A stretch of DNA of 64,000 bases, from positions 22,736,989-22,800,988 of the forward strand of contig NC_069124.1 in the NCBI RefSeq assembly GCF_026914265.1. The letters are read 5' to 3'. A program made the translations under genes and the position numbers. This stretch comes from Mya arenaria (Eukaryota > Mollusca > Bivalvia > Myida > Myidae). Numbering within the stretch: the stretch's first letter is position 1; every line of letters begins with the position of its first letter. Positions 1-11,200 of this stretch are shown piece by piece. Below the pieces are notes generated by a model. It saw only the letters and a program-made list of their open reading frames with translations. It ran no database searches and had not been told where the DNA came from.

Positions 1-550
1 ACGTTTAATCATAGATTTATACGACATTGACGCTATATTGACGCCTGGAAAGGACTGAAACTAATGTTGTAATAACTTGTAGCCCAACCCATTTGTTCTT
101 TTTGTTTTATTTGATTGTAAGTGTACATATAAATTGTATGCAAAATAATTATGTTTACAAAAGAGCAATAACATATGAAACTGGCAGTTGTTTATGGACG
201 GTTGTCAACGACGGTATAAAACCATTGGTATTTATGTTTATATTAAACATTATATTCGCTTACGCTGGTTACTGACAGTTGTCCCTGGTGGTAGTCACTT
301 CTTGAATGACACACGGTGTAGTTATGTTTATAGTACACACTGTTTTCGCCGACTCTGGTTACTGGCAAGTCAGTGCCGGGAAGACACACAATGTTATATT
401 AAACATTGTATTAACGGACGCTGTTTCTTACAGGTGCCACTGACGGTATTCACTGCCGAGATGAATCATTGTGGTAACGTTTATAAACAAAATAATTTAC
501 TGACGCTGGTTATTGACAGTTGAAAGTCGACGTTAACAATAAATTGTAAC
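1..550. repeat. Degenerate direct repeats, roughly 110-130 bp period
   Basis: Phrases such as TTATGTTTATA, CGCTGGTTACTGACAGTTG and GACACACxxTG recur at about 230-300, 320-390, 400-440 and 500-520 with heavy divergence. The short open frames here (93-275, 188-523) follow the repeats and show no recognisable domain. I read it as an old tandem repeat, not a gene. Confidence 0.45.
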
Positions 551-689
551 GTGTATAACCCTTTAAATTACGGTAAATAAACGCTATACAGGATTAACCA
601 GGTTTATTAACGTTACAACGTTATGGTTTATCGACTATATTTATCCATACTCACTGACGGCTTCGTTCGCATGGAATATGAGTTTTCTG

Positions 690-2062
690 CAGGCGGGAGA
701 CGGATGTGTTTGTTAATGTGGTATGGAATATGTATTAACTGAAGGAAGGAGACGGACCTGTTGGTAAATGCCGTATGGAATATGTGTTAACTGCAGGAGG
801 GAGACGTAGGTTTCGGGTGATGATATATTGAATATGTATTCACTGAAGGAGGGAGACGGAAGTGTTTGTTGATGTAGTATTGTATATGTGTTTACTGCAG
901 GAGGGAGACGGAGGTGTTGGTTGGTGGGGTATTGGATATGATAATATATTAAATATGTACTCACTGAAAAAGGGAGACGGAAGTGTTGGTTGATGTGGTA
1001 TTGAATATGTGTTAAATGCAGGAGGGATACGGAAGTGTTGGTTGATGTCGTATTGGATATGTGTTTACTGCAGGAGGGAGACGGAGGTGTCGGTTGGTGT
1101 GTTATTCAATATGTGTTTAATGTAGGAGGGAGACGGAGGTGTTGATTTGTGGGGTATTTGAAATATGTTTACTGCAGGAGGAAGAGGGAGATGTTGGGTT
1201 ATGTGGAATGGAAAATGTGTTAATTGCAGGAGGAAGGCGGAGGTGTTGGTTGATGTGGAATGAAATATGTGTTAACAGCAGGAGGGAGGTGGAAGTGTTG
1301 GTTGATTTGGAATGAAATATGTGTTGACAGTAGGAGGGAGGTTGAGGTGTCGGTTGATTTGGAATGAAATATGTGTTAAATGCAGGAGGGAGATGAAGGT
1401 ATTGGTTGATATTGTATGGAATATAAGTTAACTGCAGGAGGAAGACGGAGATGTTGGTTGATGTGGAATGAAATATGTGTTAACAGCAGGAGGGAGGTGG
1501 AAGTGTTGGTTGATTTGGAATGAAATATGTGTTAACAGCAGGAGGGAGGTTGAGGTGTTGGTTGATTTAGAATGAAATATGTGTTTACAGCAGGAGGGAG
1601 GTGAAGGTGTTGGTTGATTTTGAATGAAATATGTGTTAACAGCAGGAGGGATATGGAGGTGTTGGTTCATTTTGAATGAAATATGTGTTAACTGCAGGAG
1701 GGAGAGGAAGTGTTGGTTGATGTGGAATGAAATATGTGTTAACAGCAGGAGGAAGACGGAGGTGTTGGTTGATGTGGAATGAAATGTGTGTTAACTGCAG
1801 GAGGGAGACGGAGGTGTTTGTTGATGTGGAATGAAAAATGTGTTTACTGAAGGAGAGGGACGGAGATGTTGGTTAATGTGGAATGAAATATGTCTTAACT
1901 GCAGGAGGGAGATGTGATGTTGACTGATGTGGTGTTGAATATGTATTAACTGTATGAGAGATTCGGGGATGTGGTATGGAATGTGAGTAGCCTGCAGGTA
2001 GGAGATGAAAGTGTTGGTTGATGCGGTATGGAATAATTGTTAACTGCAGGAGACTGGGGTGT
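690..2062. repeat. 52-bp minisatellite, about 26 copies
   Basis: The unit reads GCAGGAGGGAGACGGAGGTG followed by TTGGTTGATGTGGAATGAAA and TATGTGTTAACT, which is 52 bp. Copies are purine-rich on the plus strand and diverge mainly in the GAGACGGAGG part. Copies from about 1240 to 1800 are the most uniform, and both ends decay. The minus-strand open frames (PPAVNTY repeats) arise because long stretches lack stops; they are not taken as genes. Confidence 0.92.
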
Positions 2063-2093
2063 TGGTTGGTCGTACACAATGGCATGTTTAAGG

Positions 2094-2238
2094 ATTAAAA
2101 TTCGACATGTTGCATTTTATTGGGGTATGGTATGCAGTGGGGCTGTTCAAAATGTGTGGAGTCCTTCGGACTCCACACATTTTGAACAGCCCCACTGCAT
2201 ACCATACCCCAATAAAATGCAACATGTCGAATTTTAAT
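2094..2238. mobile_element. Perfect 145-bp palindrome (foldback MITE)
   Basis: Two 71-bp arms are exact reverse complements around a 3-nt loop (TTC, 2165-2167). The outer arms start ATTAAAATTCGACATG and the centre is GGAGTCC-TTC-GGACTCC. Perfect identity over 71 bp implies recent origin or gene conversion. It belongs with the related foldbacks at 27897-28030 and 37207-37318, which share the GTGTGGAGTCC centre and the TCAAARTGTGTGG stem. Confidence 0.93.
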
Positions 2239-4365
2239 ACTTATATTTACATTCATTTAAATCTACATTTCTGCTAAAATAAATTGATTATTCAAGAGCA
2301 TTTTCTCTTTTCTTTCTCTCGTTGTTCTCAGCGGTGGGTAAATTAGAACAGCTATCGTAACCTAATTTTATACGACAATGAATGCACAGATAAAATAGTT
2401 CCTTATTTATATGTTTAGTTTCTATCTTTTCGAGGTCAAGAATATTATAAATACGTATTATTGCATACAATGTGTGTTCTCGGTCCGTTATCGTGGTTTA
2501 TTAAAACGCAAAAACCCGGGCATTATCGGTAGAAAACGTGCATTATTCAGGAAATTCACGTACCGTTAATGCCCGGTTTTTTGTTTTACATATGCGCTTT
2601 CAGGGCCCGCATCATAACAATGAAGGCTGAGCGACCTGGTTTCTGACCGAAAGTTGGTCAACGATGCAAACTTTTGCACAAAACATATTTTAGAATATAT
2701 AATGTAGCTGCATACAAATACCAAAACATGAAATAAACCACATATAACTTACATATTTTCTGCTGAGTTGTCTTTTCCTGGCAAGCTGATGTGTTTACCA
2801 AATAGTGTTTTCTGCAGTTGTTTTGACTATTAAAAGTACTAAATTATGTCTAAAACGACTAACTCCTCCGAACTTTAGTTATGTCTGTCGATTTTATTCA
2901 GAACATACGACTTATATGGACATGATTCCATTACGTCGTATGCAATGAACAAAGAAATTTCAAATATTTTTTCTCTGATGCTGAAGATGCTGTACATTTA
3001 ATCAAGAACATGTTTACAAACATTTCAGGCTTAAATTAGTTATCAAAACAAATAATGGTTAAAGCAGGACGGAATAGGTAATTAATTGATTACCCAATAG
3101 GTATTGTGTGTAAATAATCCCAGTAATCCAGTCAATTTTCGAAAAAACAACACTTTCAAAACGAATGAACACTGCAAAAAATGGCGTCAAAACAAAATGC
3201 AGCTGCCGAGTTATGTTGCGGCCCGAATCGAGCTTAATGGAAAACTTTTTCAATGACATCACTAATGACGTCATACAAGCACCCGTTATAGAGGTTATTT
3301 TGAACTAACTGTTTTTGCATTTTCGTGACATTTAACAGCATTTTTAAACACAAATGATTCTTCAACTGTTCCATCCATCATGAAATTATCTACATTAAAA
3401 TCAATCAAATTATCGTTGCTTATTTTGTTTTAACTGCTTTACTGCAGATTACAGTTTTGCATGTTGCCAATAATTTTACTACGATTTCATTAAAAAAATA
3501 GTTCCGTAGTAAATATGCCCCGCCCCTTGGTATTATTGCGCCCAATGACAGGAAAGAAGTATCGAACAAACGCACGCGATATCGATGGGAAATGCCATTG
3601 CACTTTATACAGAAATAAAGTGCAATTGATAAACAATAACCATCGTTAAGGAATGAAGTGTGAATGTAAATATATAACGTTGGTGTCACATCGGTATTTC
3701 TGTAAAATGGTATTTACAATCCCTTTATACTGTCATGTGTATAATAATCTAGTGCCAACATCATTGTGACGTGTATAATGTTCTAGAATACTCTGTTCAG
3801 TCCATCGGTGAAGTCTCAGGATAAGCATGATATTTATTGCATATCATTTAAAAGTTTCTGACGAATGTTTGAAGAACATTTCTTGAACATTTGCAGTTAG
3901 TATAAAAGGGCAAATTTCTCTGATTATGGTATTCTCTAGAGTACTATAATATTTATAATATCTTGAGGTTCATCAAATTATTCTGTGACGATAATATTTC
4001 AACATTTTGTAGCAATAATTCTGAAAGTGTTGTTCAATTTAAATAGTGCTGGTTACTGAGCGTTACTAGCGTTTTCAGTATTTCATATGAATTAAATTAC
4101 ATGGGCATTAAAAACAAAAAAGGAAGGTAGTGTGTGAAAGTTTTTACGTAATGCTTTATTCCAGGTAGAACTAAGGTGATGTTTCAATTACCTCTTTGAA
4201 ATTACTTTTGTAAATGTGTTAGTGAATACACTTCACTGATGCTTAAGTATTGTTGCTGCTTTATTTCTATACGTTGAGCTTTAAATAAGTGATTGTAACA
4301 TAATTTAAGGAAATAATAAAAGTATTGATGTTTACTAATTACTTTTACCTCAGTAACTTGTTCGA
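2239..4365. other. Stretch without a recognised gene
   Basis: AT-rich DNA with only short unsupported open frames. The one visible structure is a short hairpin at about 2505-2585, with arms AAAACCCGGGCATTA and TTAATGCCCGGTTTT plus an inner ACGTG/CACGT pair. Nothing else could be recognised. Confidence 0.5.
2505..2585. repeat. Short interrupted hairpin
   Basis: The arms AAAACCCGGGCATTA (left) and TTAATGCCCGGTTTT (right) pair, with an additional inner ACGTG/CACGT pairing and a loop of about 18 nt. It may be a short foldback element; no target duplication was identified. Confidence 0.55.
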
Positions 4366-4835
4366 AAACGGCTAGGCCACGGCGACCGTAAACATCCGAA
4401 ATCGAGAGATACGTATGGCGGCCACAGAATCGACCTATCCCTATATTTATTAAGATTTTTTTTCATTTCTACGTTCGCCGTTGAATAGGTATGCCGAAGC
4501 CATGACGTAGAACAGTTCCACTGCGTTAACATGGGGCGTGAGGCGGCCTCGCGTGTACCGTGCGGCTGCAATAGCGGCCTACGAATTACATCTGACTTTT
4601 GCGGACTATTAATAACGGGGGCCGTATGCATTCCACGGGCTCCCTGGCGTTGGATACCCGTATTTTGCTAATGCGTGCACCTTACATCTGCCTTGGTATT
4701 TGTCAAAAACCTACAGCCGCCACAGAGTGCCCTAGGGAGACCGTGCATTATCACTTAAAACGCCATATAAAACGGCAGCCGCATATTCTATCTCTACAAA
4801 TTTTAAAGGCCCCGAGCGGCTAACCTAAAATTTCC
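4366..4835. other. GC/CpG-rich block of unknown nature
   Basis: Base composition changes sharply: many CG dinucleotides (GGCCACGGCGACCGTAAA, GAGGCGGCCTCGCGTG) inside otherwise AT-rich DNA. Short open frames exist on both strands (4350-4631 minus, 4599-4823 plus), but neither shows a domain, splice context or codon pattern that I can defend. It could be an old exon, a CpG island or an inserted repeat. Confidence 0.35.
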
Positions 4836-4839
4836 GACT

Positions 4840-5700
4840 GCTACAGTATGTGAGAAAAGGAAAAGTACCCTTTAACTGCTATTGGTCATAGATATTTCAG
4901 ACCCTACGGTATCTGTGGCAAACGTGACTGAGGTAATGTTATCAAAAGTGATTCAATTATCAGCCTTTTGTGAGATTTGTTAGAGAGCCGATATAGTTGA
5001 TCCTATTGTATCATTTTGAAAAAAACCCAACACTTTGACATCGTTTGTGAAAGCCGAATTATAACTTGAATTATAAGGCTCTATATGAGTCAACATTTTT
5101 TTTTGCAACATTTTCATTTGTCAATTTAAAGAAAAAATAAGTCCTCTGGAACCAATTCTTTGGTCTATTTACATGTTTATATGGGCAAATCTGATACAGT
5201 TAAACATAAATAGACCCTTAATTAACTCTGTGTAGTACTATATGTGGCAAAGTAATTAGCCACCCATTACTAGTTTCCTTGATGTAACAATTTTTTAAAT
5301 AGAGATTAATAAACTATTATTAAAGCAAAACTAGGATTTTATTACCTCTTATCATCAGAAATGTTCTTGTTTTTGAATAAATGAAAACAAATCTGCAAAA
5401 CCATCGCAGTGTTTGATATGTTACTTATGTACTCATTAGCATTTAAATTTTCACAATAAATAACATATAAAATTCATTCTTTTGAACTGCGAACAACATC
5501 CTTAGTTTCATTTTCATTCTCAGTCATTGTGTTTACATAGATCTTCTTCATTGAGCAGGAACATTGACTGTTTTTGAAATATAACCAAAATAAATGTCCA
5601 AAAACATGGTATGTTATGTCAAGGAATCGACGTTACATAAGGGACTAGTATTGTTACTGCATGGAATTTTGAACAAACAATTTAAGTTTTAAATCTTTTA
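4840..5700. other. Stretch without a recognised gene
   Basis: AT-rich DNA. No open frame, inverted repeat or RNA-like structure stood out. Confidence 0.4.
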
Positions 5701-5704
5701 TTTA

Positions 5705-6140
5705 ACTTCATAACATCAAAAGTACAGCGTGAACATTTCAGTAACATTCGAAGAACAAGAAAATAAACTATTGACATAAGTTAACAAAACTTGGGTACAT
5801 ATTTTCCTTATTTCAGCAAATTTATCGTTACATGAAAGAAATAAACTGTTACATCAAAGAAATTTTATTCATGAATGTATGATTGATACTTTCACATTAC
5901 AAAAGGGATCATACATAATGTTTTGTCAACATCAAAAGTACAGGGTAAACAATTCAGCAACATCCGGTGAACAAGAAAATATACTATTAACATAAGTTAA
6001 CAAAACTTGGATATATGTTTTTCTTATTTCAATAAATGTATTGTTACATGAAAGAAATAAACTGTTACATCAAACAAATTCTGTACATCATGAATGTTGC
6101 ATTACAATATGGATCATACAAAATGTTTTGTCAAGTAAAA
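5705..6140. repeat. Two tandem copies of a unit of about 220 bp
   Basis: Copy one (about 5707-5927) and copy two (about 5928-6137) share ACATCAAAAGTACAG, CATAAGTTAACAAAACTTGG, TTACATGAAAGAAATAAACT and GGATCATACAxAATGTTTTG in the same order. They lie directly downstream, in the transcription sense, of the vertnin-like ORF on the minus strand, so they could be part of its 3' region. Confidence 0.8.
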
Positions 6141-6196
6141 GATGTTACAGTGTACTATAAGATGGCATTGCTACTGTTGAATGCTGCGATATTTAT

Positions 6197-7720
6197 TCAA
6201 CAATGAGATGAATACATTTGCCATGATTTTTCATCTAGTTGATACCTGTTTCTCTGTCCAGGAATATTGGAGCATTCAACAATAGCAATAACATCTGTAA
6301 GCCGATACCAATTTGTGTCTCTTATTTTTATTGGCCAGCAGAAACTGTTTTCATCTTTTTTACCATTTCGGCGCATACAGTCTACTAATACAGATGACAA
6401 GTTTGTCTCTTTCACAATACCAACATGTGCTTTTCCATTGAAATTCACAAGAACATGTTTCTCTTTATATATGCATGTGTCAAAATTTGTGTCAATGTCA
6501 CTGATCTTGTTCCGATGTTTCTCTCCCATACTTACACCTTCATGGTCATTTAAATCGGTATTTACATGTTCTGTCTCATGTTGTTCCCGATCATCGTTTG
6601 CAACAGCATCTTTACTATAACTTTCTGTCTCACCATTTGAACCGTCTACCTTCACATCAGCATCTTTACTATCACTATCTGTCCCTTCTTTTGCCCCATC
6701 TATCTTTGGATCATCATCTGTTTTATCACTATCTGTCCCACCATTTGAACCATCTACCTTTGCATCATCATCTGTTTTATCACCACCTGTCCCACCATTT
6801 CCCCCATCTAATTTCTCATCAACATCTTTACTATCACTATCTGTCCCACCATTTGACCCATTTACCTTTGAACTGGTATCTTTACTATCACTTTCTGTCC
6901 CATTATTTGCCCCGTCTACCTTACCCATTCCTATATTCAAACTGTCAACACTGCTTTCCATGAATTCCTTGAATGTGCACTCCGTTCCATCAGCTTTTCT
7001 GATTTCATTGGCCGTTCCCATCTCTGCAGTCAAATCACACACACATGAACTTTCGTAGCATTTGATATATCATGTGCAGAACTTCAATTGGTCTTTCCAT
7101 ACGTGATTGTTTTGTTTGGTAATTGTGAGATACGCCCAAATCATTATTATTTTCATCATCTATTTTATACCATTCCGGAAGTTTCAACAATGGCACAAAG
7201 TGATTTGGCACCCAGTGTAACGGAGTCATATCATCCCTGTTTGATGTCCACATTACAAAAACTGAGGGTTCTTTATTGGTTCCTGAAACAGGTTTGATCA
7301 GTTTGTGCATGTCTTTCCTCACATTTCTATTGCCTAGCTCAGGGTATACTGATTGAATAGGGGTTTTGAGAACTGATGACAGTGCATGAACTTGCCAAAT
7401 ACTCATAAATGATTTGTCTTTTGTGATACTGAGAATCTCTTTTCTGTAAATTGATTTTATGTTTTCATTTGTCATTTCCCTTTCATTTGGAATGAACATC
7501 TCTGAATACTGAGCATACTGCTTGGATGTTTTACTAGTAGTCCCGCCAGTTTGCAAGAAATCGTCATTCAGGTAAAATAATTCATGTTTGACTCATGTGG
7601 GTCAATGGTAAGTTCACCAATTGTATCATTGATCTGCTTGCATTCAGTCTGCAGCTCACAAAATGTTCTACACTTTGCCAGTTTTTGCAGGTTATAAACG
7701 TAAAAAAATCCAATAATTGA
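6197..7720 (-). pseudogene. Vertnin-like ORF broken by two frameshifts, with acidic repeats
   Basis: Three minus-strand frames join by two single-base shifts. The first (about 7720-7575) reads LQKLAKCRTFCELQTECKQ and beyond, then shifts at a run of T. The second (7556-7035) holds IWQVHALSSVLKTPIQSVYP, VFVMWTS and HWVPNHFVPLL, which resemble the OTU-like N-terminal region of vertnin and related invertebrate proteins. It shifts again at a GT-run near 7040. The third (7042-6197) carries five or six imperfect repeats of about 20 residues built on KVDGSNGGTDSDSKD, then a basic/aromatic C-terminal part ending at the stop at 6197. No introns are evident. It is either a decayed (perhaps retroposed) gene or an intact gene with two assembly indels at simple runs. 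The family assignment is from memory of motifs. Confidence 0.55.
6600..6905 (-). repeat. Coding minisatellite, about 60-bp units
   Basis: Within the vertnin-like ORF, units encoding a K-[VLI]-DG-x-[NK]-[GE]-GTDSDSKD pattern recur about five times. On the plus strand this shows as repeated ATCATCATCTGTTTTATCAC / ACTATCTGTCCCACCATTTG phrases. The units keep the reading frame, and this segment would be a flexible acidic linker. Confidence 0.8.
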
Positions 7721-7739
7721 AACTCGTAGTGTCTTGTTT

Positions 7740-8187
7740 TAAATTCTTAATACTAATCTTTATGAAGTAACTCAACTCGGTGATGATAATTTATACTGTA
7801 AATGTTTGAATAAACTTGTTTGAGAGTTTTATTTTCACAACTTATTCTTACTTATTAATTATTTCTATTCTGAATAAAATGAACGTTCGGTTACATAAAA
7901 GAGTTGAATTACACTGCAAGTCGTTACTTATGCAACTTGAGTTTGAAAGTGTATCACAAACCTTGCTGTTATCAAATATCAAAAAGTTTAAATTAAATTC
8001 AAAGTTTGGTTATGTGCAACGATAAAATCCCTACGTAAATGACTTATTGACCTAGCTATGTGTCAATTTTTAGTTCATAGGATCGTTCTCTAATATAGTT
8101 TTCTTATCATCTGTTGTTCATGTACATCACGATAACGATTTGAGGTGAAAGAATTGTTCGACCAGTACAGCAAGTCGTGAAATAACT
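7740..8187. other. Upstream region of the astakine-like gene
   Basis: AT-rich DNA between the vertnin-like ORF (minus) and the ATG at 8188 (plus); the two are divergently arranged. A short open frame at 7816-8025 has no recognisable features. No TATA box could be assigned with confidence. Confidence 0.35.
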
Positions 8188-8244
8188 ATGCAACTGTGTG
8201 TGATGTTTGGTTTATTGTTGGCTGCTGCGACGGTTCTCATTTCG
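8188..8244 (+). CDS. Exon 1 of the astakine-like gene: signal peptide
   Basis: Nineteen codons from the ATG to a GTAAGC donor, phase 0. The peptide is short, hydrophobic and ends in small residues, as expected for a secretion signal; cleavage would be close to the exon border. The ATG was chosen because it opens the only hydrophobic start whose phase fits exon 2. Confidence 0.85.
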
Positions 8245-11200
8245 GTAAGCATTTATAAAGACCGTGTGTCTTGCATAGGATTTAAAATCATTGCCTCAAT
8301 TTATATTTTTTTTATATTAGATCTAGAAAATGAACACATGTTTAAGGATTATAAGTATCTTCCATGGCCGAGAGTGTAAGATAGGCTCATTCCGACCCGA
8401 GCGTAGGGTGTTTTGCGGAAACAAGGTTTACCGAGTTTCTGGGCGAGGGTCGGGATGAACCTATCCTACACGAGCGGCTATGGTAGATGCTTTTTCGCCC
8501 ACTCAGTTAAACAAAATTAAGTAAAACATTATTTTTTTGCTGGAACTCATTGTGGTTAGTAAAAATAATTGCGTATGGATAGGCGATAATTCGTGGTCGT
8601 CATGTGTATGTGCGCAGTGATTCAGATTATGGTTATAGTCACATCGGTCTTTAAATAGTCCTAATGAGAGTGACGCATTATTTCTTGAAAGGTGCGTGAA
8701 AACTGTTTTATGGTGACATTTGAAGCGAGAAATAATTAATTAGCGTTCTAAATATTGCCACAAGACAAGGCTTCCATGATGCTATAGACGACAGTCTTCA
8801 AAAAGGGAGGTAATTACAATGACCATTAAAAAGGATTTCCATTCAGGCAAATATCTTTGCCCGTGGGCAAGATAAGAATTTCTAGCCTGGTTAAATTATT
8901 GGATCTACTTATTTTGAGGTGGGAGAAATATTTTTCCTATCATTAAACAGTTCGACACTCCATATTGCAATATATGTATGAATTGTTAAATGTCATAATT
9001 GTGTACTTGTAAGTTGTTAAATCCATGTGTCTGTCAACCAAAGTAAATAATTAACAATGGTTTACTAGACAACTGCCATAAGACTAACGTCAGCAGGTCA
9101 AAAGAACACACCCATTGAATGTATGTCGCTATGTAACACCAGCACGTTTTTTTTTAAATATATTTATACTAACTAGAATGCCAACGCATGCACGACTGAT
9201 TCGGACTGTCCAGATGGATGTTGCTTCTCTGACAACCGTCATCCTGTTGCGAAATGTTATAATGTTTCGCATTTATCCGAGCCCTGCCATCTTCCAAACC
9301 ACCATGTTACATACCAACTATATCCATGCGGATGTGCGCAAGGTACTTATATGTATAGCATCTTCAGCGGATACGAGTCCTGTTTAGAAAACAACGGATA
9401 TTTTCTCCTATTTTTGGGGGGCGTGGGGGGGGAATGGGATGGGGGACAAACCACTTCGCCTCATACGCAGTCAACCGCTCTTGATTTGAAATACTCATAA
9501 TACTATCGCAGTCTTAATTTCGCTTCATGATGGTTTCATTTTGCCACTACATTCATCAGCATCCAATTATATAAAACTTTGATAAATTATCCCTTTGGTT
9601 AAGGTTTTGCAAGTTGATTTCATTAAATCGATTTGATTGGTTGATAACTATTATTGGATAGATATTGACCAAATTGATCAATACGCAATTTTAATAACTT
9701 TGACCAAACCAAAGAAAAAAAAACGGTCTTGAACAATTGGCTGTTAGATATTTCTGCAGGATATTACTAGTGTTTTCTTTCTCGAAGGGACTTTCTCCTT
9801 GGGGCTGATTTTAGACTTCCGTTGACTAATGTTTGTTGTATAAAGATATGTTATCAATACCCTAGACTTCCGTTTACTAATGGGCCAGATATTTTGTTTT
9901 TATATATGTCATCAAGACCATAGACTTTAGTAAACTAATGGGCCTGTTGTGTTGTATTAAGGTATGTAACTGCTGCTTTAGACTTCAGATAACTAATGGG
10001 CCCGTTATGTTGTATTTAGATATGTAACTAATCCCTAGACTTTAGTTAACTAATGGGCCCGTTATGTTGTATTTAGATATGTCATCAATACCTTAGACTT
10101 AAGTTAACTAATAGGCCCGTTATGTTGTATCTAGATATGTCATCAAGACCCTAGACTTAAGTTAACTTATGGGCCCGTTATGTTGTATTTAGATATGTCA
10201 TCAAGACCCTAGACTTAAGTTAACTTATGGGCCCGTTATGTTGTATCTAGATATGCCATCAAGACTCTAGACTTTAATTAACTAATTGGCCCGTTATGTT
10301 GTATCTAGATATGCCATCAAGACCCTAGACTTAAGTTAACTAATGGGCCCGTTATGTTGTATCTAGATATGTCATCAAGACCCTAGACTTAAGTTAACTA
10401 ATGGGCCCGTTATGTTGTATTTAGATATGTCATCAAGACCCTAGACTTAAGTTAACTAATGGGCCCGTTATGATGTATCTAGATATGCCATCAAGACCCT
10501 ACACTTAAGTTAACTAATGATCCCGTTATGTTGTATCTAGATATGTCATCAAGACCCTAGACTTAAGCTAACTAATGGGCTCGTTATGTTGTATTTAGAT
10601 ATGTCATCAAGACCCTAGACTTAAGTTAACTAACGGGCCCGTTATGTTGTATTTAGATATGTCATCAAGACCATAGACTTTAGTGAACTAATGGCCCGTT
10701 ATGTTGTATTTAGATATGTCATCAAGACCCTAGACTTAAGTTAACTAATGGGCCCGTTTTGTTGTATCTAGATATGCCATCAAGACCCTAGACTTAAGTT
10801 AACAAATGGGCCCGTTATGTTGAACTTAGATATGTAACTGCTTCTCTATACTTCAGTTTCTTAATGGGCCCGATATGTTGTATTTAGATATGTCATCAAG
10901 ACCCTAGACTTTAGTGAACTAATGGGCCCGTTATGTTGTATTTAGATATGTCATCAAGACTCTAGACTTTAGTGAACTAATGGGCCCGTTATGTTGTATT
11001 TAGATATGTCATCAAGCCCCTAGACTTTAGTGAACTAATGGGCCCGTTATGTTGTATTTAGATATGTCATCAAGACCCTAGACTTTAGTGAACTAATGGG
11101 CCCGTTATGTTGTATTTAGATATATCATCAAGACTCTAGACTTTAGTGAACTAATGGGCCCGTTATGTTGTATTTAGATATATCATCGAGACTCTAGACT

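Noticed and set aside
713..2085. Minus-strand open frames with PPAVNTY repeats in the 52-bp array
   Set aside because: 52 is not a multiple of three, the frames are short and change along the array, and no start or splice context is present.
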